Below are positions 18,978 through 24,024 of a stretch of DNA of 24,024 nt, piece after piece. Below the pieces are notes generated by a model, which saw only the letters and a program-made list of their open reading frames with translations, made no database searches and was not told the DNA's origin. This stretch comes from DASZYF01 sp035545535. GTDB taxonomy: Bacteria > Actinomycetota > Actinomycetes > Mycobacteriales > CAJCIY01. The stretch covers positions 1-24,024 of the forward strand of contig DASZYF010000138.1 of assembly GCA_035545535.1 (NCBI GenBank), given 5' to 3'. The position numbers and the translations under genes were made by a program. How positions within the stretch are numbered: position 1 is the stretch's first letter; the number at the start of each line of letters is the position of its first letter.

Positions 18978-20491
18978 CGGGTCCCCTTCGCCGGCAGCGT
19001 GCGGCTGACGAGGTAGGCGTCGACCGCCGCCCGGACGCAGCCGCTGCGCCCGTACGCGGTGTGACCGTCACCGTCGCGCGTGAGCAGTCGCGCGCCGTCG
19101 AGATCACGCGCCATGGCCTGCGCCCACGCGTACGGCGTTGCGGGGTCGTGCGTGGTGCCGACCACCAGGACCGGCGGTGCTCCTCTGCCATGGGGGATGC
19201 GGGCGGGGCGCGCGGGGACGGGCCACACGGCGCACTGCAGGCCCGAGTAGACGACGCCGGCGCCGATCCGCGGCGCGACCTTGCGGGCCCGCTGCGCCAC
19301 CGCGAACCACGCGGGCTCGCCGCGCGGAGCAGCGTGGTCGAGGCACGTCACCGCGTTGAAGGCGTCGAAGCTGTCGTCGTAGTGGCCCGCGCCGTTGCGG
19401 CGCGTGTAGGAGTCGGACAGCGCGAGCAGCCCGGCTCCGTCGCCGTTGCGGGCGTCGCGCAGCGCCTGGGCGAGGACGGCCCAGCGAGCCCGGGCGTAGA
19501 CGGTGGCCGTGACGGCGTAGAAGAGCTCGCCGGCGGCGACCGTGCGACCACCACCACCGGGGATCGGTCGGGCCACCACCTGCTTCGCCAGCGCGTCGTA
19601 GGTCGCGGTGCAGCCGCAGTACGCGAAGAAGCGGTCGAGCGCTCCCTCGAAGCCCTTGGCCTGGCCGATCGCCATGCCCGCGAGGTCGAGACCCGGGTCC
19701 AGCGCGGCGTCGAGCACGGCACCACGCACCGTTCTCGGGAACAGATCGACCCACGTCGCACCGAGGTAGGTGCCGTAGGAGAAGCCGAAGTACGTGAGCG
19801 TCTTCTGCCCGAGCGCGCGCCGGATGGTGTCGATGTCGGTCGCGGCCTCGACCGTGCCCACGTGGGCGAGCAGTGCCTTCTGCGCCGCGCTGCGCGTGCA
19901 GCCCTTCACCTCGGCCTGCACGTCAGCGAGGTAGCGCTGCCGTCCCTTCGCGGACGTCGGTGACTGGTCGTCGTGGAAGAGACGGTCGAGCTGCGCGTCG
20001 GTGGCACATCGGATGCCCGCGCTCGCGGCAACGCCGCGCGGGTCGAACGCGACGATGTCGAACCGCCGGCGCAGGACGTTCGAGTAGACGGCGCCCGCCG
20101 CACGCAGGAAGCCGACGCCCGAGTCGCCAGGGCCACCGGGGTCGACGACGAGCGTTCCGATGCGGTGCGCCGGGTCCGTCGATGGCAGCTCGATGAGGGA
20201 CAGCGGGATCGTGCGGCCCATCGGCTTCTCGTAGTCCACCGGCACGCGCAACGTCGCGCAGCGATAGCCACCACCGCAGTCGTTCCAACGCACGCGCGCG
20301 GGCGTGAACGCACGCGCCTGTGCAACCGTCGGGGAGCTGGACGCTGCGCCGGCATGCCCAGCCCCACTGACCGCGGGTGCCGAGCTCACGGGCAGACCCG
20401 CGCTGTCGGTGACCGGTGCGGCGCCCGTCGTGCACGCGCTCGCGATCACCAGCCCGAGGAGGCCTAGGGCCAACACCGTTCTGCGTGGCAT
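18959..20491 (-). CDS. exported alpha/beta hydrolase, tripeptidyl aminopeptidase (TAP) type
   Basis: The 510-residue protein has a signal sequence with a lipobox-like end (VIASAC, C20), so it is probably a lipoprotein; Ala at -3 is not ideal. After a Ser/Ala-rich linker (about 25-60) the hydrolase core contains VVDPGGPGDSG (oxyanion region, 115-125), DIVAFDPRG and YFGFSYGTYLG with nucleophile S238. The C-terminal TAP domain provides the catalytic Asp (D449, GTTHDPATPY) and His (H477, DGDGHTAYG). This is the layout of the SlpD/SlpE and mycobacterial CaeA/Hip1-like exported peptidases that release short peptides or esters outside the membrane. ATG 20491 follows the uppS stop after a single base and has AAGG 7 nt upstream. 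The end overlaps the ABM-like gene by 19 nt. Confidence 0.9.
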   Translation of the reverse strand: MPRRTVLALGLLGLVIASACTTGAAPVTDSAGLPVSSAPAVSGAGHAGAASSSPTVAQARAFTPARVRWNDCGGGYRCATLRVPVDYEKPMGRTIPLSLIELPSTDPAHRIGTLVVDPGGPGDSGVGFLRAAGAVYSNVLRRRFDIVAFDPRGVAASAGIRCATDAQLDRLFHDDQSPTSAKGRQRYLADVQAEVKGCTRSAAQKALLAHVGTVEAATDIDTIRRALGQKTLTYFGFSYGTYLGATWVDLFPRTVRGAVLDAALDPGLDLAGMAIGQAKGFEGALDRFFAYCGCTATYDALAKQVVARPIPGGGGRTVAAGELFYAVTATVYARARWAVLAQALRDARNGDGAGLLALSDSYTRRNGAGHYDDSFDAFNAVTCLDHAAPRGEPAWFAVAQRARKVAPRIGAGVVYSGLQCAVWPVPARPARIPHGRGAPPVLVVGTTHDPATPYAWAQAMARDLDGARLLTRDGDGHTAYGRSGCVRAAVDAYLVSRTLPAKGTRCASTS

Positions 20492-20492
20492 G

Positions 20493-21266
20493 TCAGGCCT
20501 TGCCGTAGCGGCGGTGGCGCTGCGCGTACTCCTCGCACGCCGCCCACACCGTGCGCCGGTCGACGTCCGGCCACAGCACGTCGGCGAACACGAGCTCGGC
20601 GTACCAGCTCTGCCACAGGAGGAAGTTGCTCGTGCGCTCCTCCCCTGACGGACGGAAGAAGAGATCGACGTCGGGCATGCCGGGTACGTACATGTACTTC
20701 GAGATGGTGCGCGCGTCCACGCGGCCGGGGTCGAGCCGGCCGGCCTTCACGTCGCGCGCGATGGCCGCCACGGCGTCGCCGATCTCCGCGCGGCCGCCGT
20801 AGTTGACGCACATCACGAGGTGCAGGACGTCGTTGTCCTTCGTCATCTCCTCGGCGATCTCGAGCTCGTCGATCACGGAGCGCCAGAGCTTCGGACGACG
20901 GCCCGCCCAGTGCACGCGGACTCCCATCGCGTGCATGTCGTCGCGGCGCCGACGGATGACGTCGCGGTTGAACCCCATCAGGAACCGGACCTCTTCCGGC
21001 GAGCGACGCCAGTTCTCGGTGGAGAACGCGTAGGCCGAGAGCCACTTCACGCCGAGCTCGATCGCGCCCTCGACGACGTCGAACAGCGCGGCTTCGCCGG
21101 CCTCGTGACCAGCGGTGCGCGGCAGCCCGCGCTGCTGCGCCCAGCGCCCGTTGCCGTCCATCACCAGCGCGACGTGCTGCGGCACGAGGTCGCGCGGGAT
21201 CGGTGGCGGCCGGACGCCGCTGGCGTGCGGGGTCGGCGGGCGCACGGGTGCGCGGCGGCGGGGCAT
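20493..21266 (-). CDS. uppS: isoprenyl transferase (cis-prenyl diphosphate synthase)
   Basis: The 257-residue enzyme condenses isopentenyl diphosphate units onto an allylic primer to make the long-chain polyprenyl diphosphate used as lipid carrier for peptidoglycan and other wall glycans. Signature elements are HVALVMDGNGRWAQQRG (31-47, catalytic Asp D37), YAFSTENWRRSPEEV (79-93) and DLFFRPSGEERTSNFLLWQ (201-219). The basic, Pro-rich first 25 residues are typical of actinobacterial members. ATG 21266 begins 3 nt after the recO stop without a clear ribosome site, which suggests coupling. Product chain length (C50 or C55) cannot be read here. The recO-uppS order is shared with M. tuberculosis. 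Confidence 0.96.
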   Translation of the reverse strand: MPRRRAPVRPPTPHASGVRPPPIPRDLVPQHVALVMDGNGRWAQQRGLPRTAGHEAGEAALFDVVEGAIELGVKWLSAYAFSTENWRRSPEEVRFLMGFNRDVIRRRRDDMHAMGVRVHWAGRRPKLWRSVIDELEIAEEMTKDNDVLHLVMCVNYGGRAEIGDAVAAIARDVKAGRLDPGRVDARTISKYMYVPGMPDVDLFFRPSGEERTSNFLLWQSWYAELVFADVLWPDVDRRTVWAACEEYAQRHRRYGKA

Positions 21267-21269
21267 CGG

Positions 21270-22010
21270 TCAGGCGCGCTCGACGAGCGGGAGGGCGCGC
21301 AGGCGCCGCTCGAGGTGCCACTGCATCAGGGCGGCGGTGAGGCCGCTGACCTCGCGTCGGGCGCGCTCGTCGCTGGCGTCGGCGCCGTCGGGCCCGTCCC
21401 ACTGCGCGTCGACCAGGGCGGCGGCGAGCTGCAACGCGGCCGGGCTCGGTGACACCGCTCCCGACGGGCGGCACGCCGCGCAGACCACGCCCCCGGCGGC
21501 GACCGCGAACGCACGGTGCGGACCGGGCTCGCCGCAGCGCGCGCAGGTGTCGAACGCCGGCGCCCAGCCACTGGCGGCGAGCGCGCGCAGCAGGAACGCG
21601 TCGAGCACGAGGGTCGGGGCGTGAGCGCGCTGGGCGAGAGCGCCCAGGGCGCCCGTGGTGAGCGCGTAGAGCCGCGGCACCGGTTCGCGCTCCTCGGAGG
21701 ACAGTCGCTCGGCGCCTTCGAGCACCGCCTGCACGACCGTGTGCGCCGGGTAGTCGGACACGAGCTGCTCGCCGTAGGAGGCCAGCCCGACCGCCTCGCG
21801 GACGACGTCGAGGCTGCGCCCCTCCCACACCTGCAGGTCGACGACCGCGCCGGGCTCGAGCCGCGCGCCGAACCGGCTGCGGGTGCGGCGCACGCCCTTG
21901 GCGACCGCTCGCAGGCGTCCGTGCCGGCGCGTCAGCAGCGTCACGATCCGGTCGGCCTCGCCGAGCGGAGTCGTGCGCAGGACGACCGCCTCGTCCCGGA
22001 GCACCGCCAC
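21270..22010 (-). CDS. recO: DNA repair protein RecO
   Basis: The 246-residue protein takes part in RecFOR recombinational repair, annealing strands and helping to load RecA on SSB-coated DNA. The N-terminal OB fold starts with VLRDEAVVLRTTPLGEADRIVTLLTR (described at 3-28), which is the family signature. The C-terminal helical domain carries a four-Cys zinc site: C156, C159, C177 and C180 (CARC and CAAC). GTG 22010 was chosen because the conserved block begins directly after it; the open extension to 22070 shows no homology. The ribosome site is weak. It heads a four-gene operon (recO, uppS, TAP-like, ABM-like) with gaps of 3 nt, 1 nt and a 19-nt overlap, and is divergent from the S53 peptidase across 110 nt. 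Confidence 0.93.
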   Translation of the reverse strand: MAVLRDEAVVLRTTPLGEADRIVTLLTRRHGRLRAVAKGVRRTRSRFGARLEPGAVVDLQVWEGRSLDVVREAVGLASYGEQLVSDYPAHTVVQAVLEGAERLSSEEREPVPRLYALTTGALGALAQRAHAPTLVLDAFLLRALAASGWAPAFDTCARCGEPGPHRAFAVAAGGVVCAACRPSGAVSPSPAALQLAAALVDAQWDGPDGADASDERARREVSGLTAALMQWHLERRLRALPLVERA

Positions 22011-22120
22011 GTGCCGAGCATCGCATCCGGGTCGGCCATCGCGGCGCCGACACGGGTGACCGCTGCCCACGGCTCGCGCGTTGCCGTAACAGCTCCACTG
22101 CCGCCTGCGAGGATGAGGAA

Positions 22121-24024
22121 GTGAGAGTGCGCGGCACCCGACGCCTGATCCGCCTCGCCGCCCTGGGGGCGGCCGCGGTCGCGGTCGGGGTCGCCGTCCC
22201 CGCCGCCTCGGCCCCCCTGCCCGCCCGCTACCTGCTCGTGACCGTGACGCCCGAGGCCGGGCAGACCCTGCCGTCCGCGGCCCGCTTCGCCGAAGTGACG
22301 TCGGCCCTCGAGGCCCAGGGCCTCACCGTGACGCGCGGCCCCGGCCTGCTCCTCCAGGCCCACGGCCGCGCCGCTCCCCGCCTCACCGGCGCGCTCGCGA
22401 GCGACGTGGCCGGCGTCGTCGACTCCTCCGTCGGCTCCGTGCGCTGGAAGGCGCACGCCGGCGCGCCCGTCATCGGCAGCGACCTCTTGCAGGCCTACGG
22501 CGTCCCGTCGGCACCGCTTGCGCCGACTGCCCCGCCGGCGATCACCGGGCGAACTCCCGTCGTCGCCAGCATCCAGCTGTCGGGCTGGAACGCGACCGAC
22601 CTCTCGATCTTCGCCGCCACACAAGGCATCGGCGACGGCCATGCGCTGTTCAGCTCGGCGGCGCAGCCGTGCCAGCTCACCCAGCCCAGCATCTGCTACG
22701 ACCCGGTCAAGAGCGGGCAGTACACGGCGGTAGCCGTCGACCGGCAGCCGACGATCACGCAGGCGGACAGCCAGGCGGACAGCGAGGCCGAGGTCGCGCT
22801 CGACCAGGAGACGCTCCTCGCGGTCGCGCCCAAGCTCGCCCAACGCGCGTACTTCGCCACCAACGGCGGGCCGACCACCACCACGACCGGCATCCTCGGT
22901 GCCTTCAACGCCGTCCTCGCCGACGTGACCGATGGCTACCCGATCGTCGCGCTGACGACCTCGTGGGGGAACTGCGAGGACGGTTCGCTCGCGTTCGACG
23001 AGCTGCGCACGTCGCTCGAGACCACGCTGCAGAAGCTCAACGCCGCAGGCGTGACGGTGTTCGCCGCGAGCGGTGACGCGGGGGCCTACGACTGCGCGCC
23101 GGACCAGGGTGGCGTCGGAAGCAACCCGCTCGACCCGGCGTACTCGACGCCGGCAGTCGACTACCCGTGCTCCTCGCCCTGGGTCGAGTGCGTCGGCGGC
23201 ACATCACACCCCAACGGTTCTTCTGCGCCTGCGCCCGACACCGCGTGGGACGAAGGCGATGCCGACACGCCCTACAAGGGCAGCGGCTCAGGCGGGGGCG
23301 CCAGCACGGTGTTCCCGCGCCCTTCGTGGCAGGCGGGTGAGCCCGGTCCGGCGCACCGGCTCGTGCCCGACCTCGCGCTCGACGGCGATCCGAGCACCGG
23401 CATCCGGACGATCGTCGACGGCAGCCCGCACGTGATCGGCGGCACCAGCCTGGCCGCGCCCACCGCCGCGGCGATGCTCAGCGACATCGTCTCCGCCGCC
23501 TACCCCAGCTGCGCGTTGCCGAAGGGCGTCGGCGACATCCACACGGCGCTCTACTCGAACCCGGGAGCGTTCGTCGACGTCGTCGCCCCGTCCTCGAGCT
23601 CGGCGATCCAGCCGGCGGGTCCTGGCTTCGACGAGGCCACCGGCCTCGGGACGCCGACCTGGGCGGCGCTCGCCCCGTCGCTCTTCCCGCTGCTCGCGCC
23701 CGCGGTCTGCGTGACCAGCTGGAAGCGCGACGCCGGCACCACCACGACGACCATCACCGCCAGGTGGGCGGCGTCCGGCGCGGCGGGGATCAAGAGCATC
23801 GGCGTCGCCGTCGTGTCGTCGAACCCGCACGATGCGGTGTTCAAGAAGGCGCTGCCGGCCGCCGCCCGCTCGTTCAGGTTCACGGGCAAGCCCGGCCGCA
23901 CCTACAGCGTCGCGGTCGCGGCGATCGACAACGCCGGCCACCTCAACGTGAACGTCGCCGACACCGACGTCACCCTGCCGTTCGACGACAAGGCCAACCA
24001 GCTCAGCAAGGCGTGGTCGCACAA
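22121..24024 (+). CDS. secreted S53 (sedolisin family) serine-carboxyl peptidase, 3' end cut by window
   Basis: The frame is open from GTG 22121 to the window end (634 complete codons). A Tat- or Sec-like signal peptide (RRLIRLAALG, ending PAASA) covers about 1-28. A short pro-region follows (about 29-125), then SDLLQAYGVPS, the usual start of the catalytic domain. The S53 catalytic residues are visible: E224 and D228 (EVALD), the oxyanion Asp D319 (FAASGDAGAYDC) and the nucleophile S443 (GGTSLAAP). The calcium-site sequence GFDEATGLGTP follows near 505. After it is an extra beta-rich, Fn3-like module (from about 530) that runs off the edge. Enzymes of this family are acid-active endopeptidases. 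GTG 22127 is an alternative start with a slightly better placed GAGG. It is divergent from recO; the 110-nt spacer shows no clear promoter hexamers. Confidence 0.92.
   Translation, partial: MRVRGTRRLIRLAALGAAAVAVGVAVPAASAPLPARYLLVTVTPEAGQTLPSAARFAEVTSALEAQGLTVTRGPGLLLQAHGRAAPRLTGALASDVAGVVDSSVGSVRWKAHAGAPVIGSDLLQAYGVPSAPLAPTAPPAITGRTPVVASIQLSGWNATDLSIFAATQGIGDGHALFSSAAQPCQLTQPSICYDPVKSGQYTAVAVDRQPTITQADSQADSEAEVALDQETLLAVAPKLAQRAYFATNGGPTTTTTGILGAFNAVLADVTDGYPIVALTTSWGNCEDGSLAFDELRTSLETTLQKLNAAGVTVFAASGDAGAYDCAPDQGGVGSNPLDPAYSTPAVDYPCSSPWVECVGGTSHPNGSSAPAPDTAWDEGDADTPYKGSGSGGGASTVFPRPSWQAGEPGPAHRLVPDLALDGDPSTGIRTIVDGSPHVIGGTSLAAPTAAAMLSDIVSAAYPSCALPKGVGDIHTALYSNPGAFVDVVAPSSSSAIQPAGPGFDEATGLGTPTWAALAPSLFPLLAPAVCVTSWKRDAGTTTTTITARWAASGAAGIKSIGVAVVSSNPHDAVFKKALPAAARSFRFTGKPGRTYSVAVAAIDNAGHLNVNVADTDVTLPFDDKANQLSKAWSH

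Noticed and set aside
22011..22070. Longer recO N-terminus
   Set aside because: The extra 20 residues (Cys/Arg/Gly-rich) do not fit the family, whose OB fold begins at the VLRDEAVVL block.

Overview
The window is very GC-rich, densely coding, uses many GTG starts, and has almost only G or C in third codon positions. It carries DUF3099 and a cell-wall anchor of the LAxTG type, both typical of Actinomycetia. The gene set recO, uppS, glyS, dgt, dnaG is a recognisable actinobacterial neighbourhood; in Mycobacterium tuberculosis these genes also lie in one chromosomal region. I therefore read this as chromosomal core DNA of a high-GC actinomycete. I cannot name the genus. I see no plasmid, phage, transposon, CRISPR or rRNA/tRNA features.

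Layout, left to right. (1) 1-2700: a GT87/DUF2029-like membrane glycosyltransferase (minus, cut by the left edge) diverges from a 551-residue membrane protein of unknown function. (2) 2708-5902: rpoD (principal sigma factor) and dnaG (primase), both minus. (3) 5989-6813: a SAM-dependent methyltransferase on the plus strand. (4) 6816-13662: dgt, a 928-residue secreted sialidase-like protein with a LAATG sorting signal, and ppdK, all minus. (5) 13706-14038: a small DUF3099 membrane protein (plus). (6) 14064-17119: glyS followed after 20 nt by a secreted LIP-family lipase (minus). (7) 17120-18659: a spacer with two nearly identical 56-bp hairpin repeats leads into a Pro/Ala/Met-rich single-pass membrane protein with an Arg/Gly-rich patch (plus). 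(8) 18666-22010: a tight minus-strand operon recO-uppS-TAP-like lipoprotein peptidase-ABM-like protein. (9) 22121 to the right edge: a secreted S53 (sedolisin) peptidase with its catalytic residues intact, cut by the window end.

How it fits together. The minus strand carries replication, transcription, translation and repair genes (dnaG, rpoD, glyS, recO, dgt), an enzyme of cell-envelope lipid-carrier synthesis (uppS) and one of central carbon metabolism (ppdK). Four exported proteins (sialidase-like surface protein, lipase, TAP-like peptidase, S53 peptidase) are interleaved with them, three placed so that they could be co-transcribed with a core gene. Three convergent gene pairs end within 2-7 nt of each other; the fourth has two tandem hairpins.

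The feature I find least explained is the repeat-bearing leader at 17258-17417: the loop of its second hairpin is complementary to the Shine-Dalgarno of the unusual low-complexity membrane protein downstream. This could be a translational control element, but that is inference. I did not find a defence system or any other clearly new multi-gene system.
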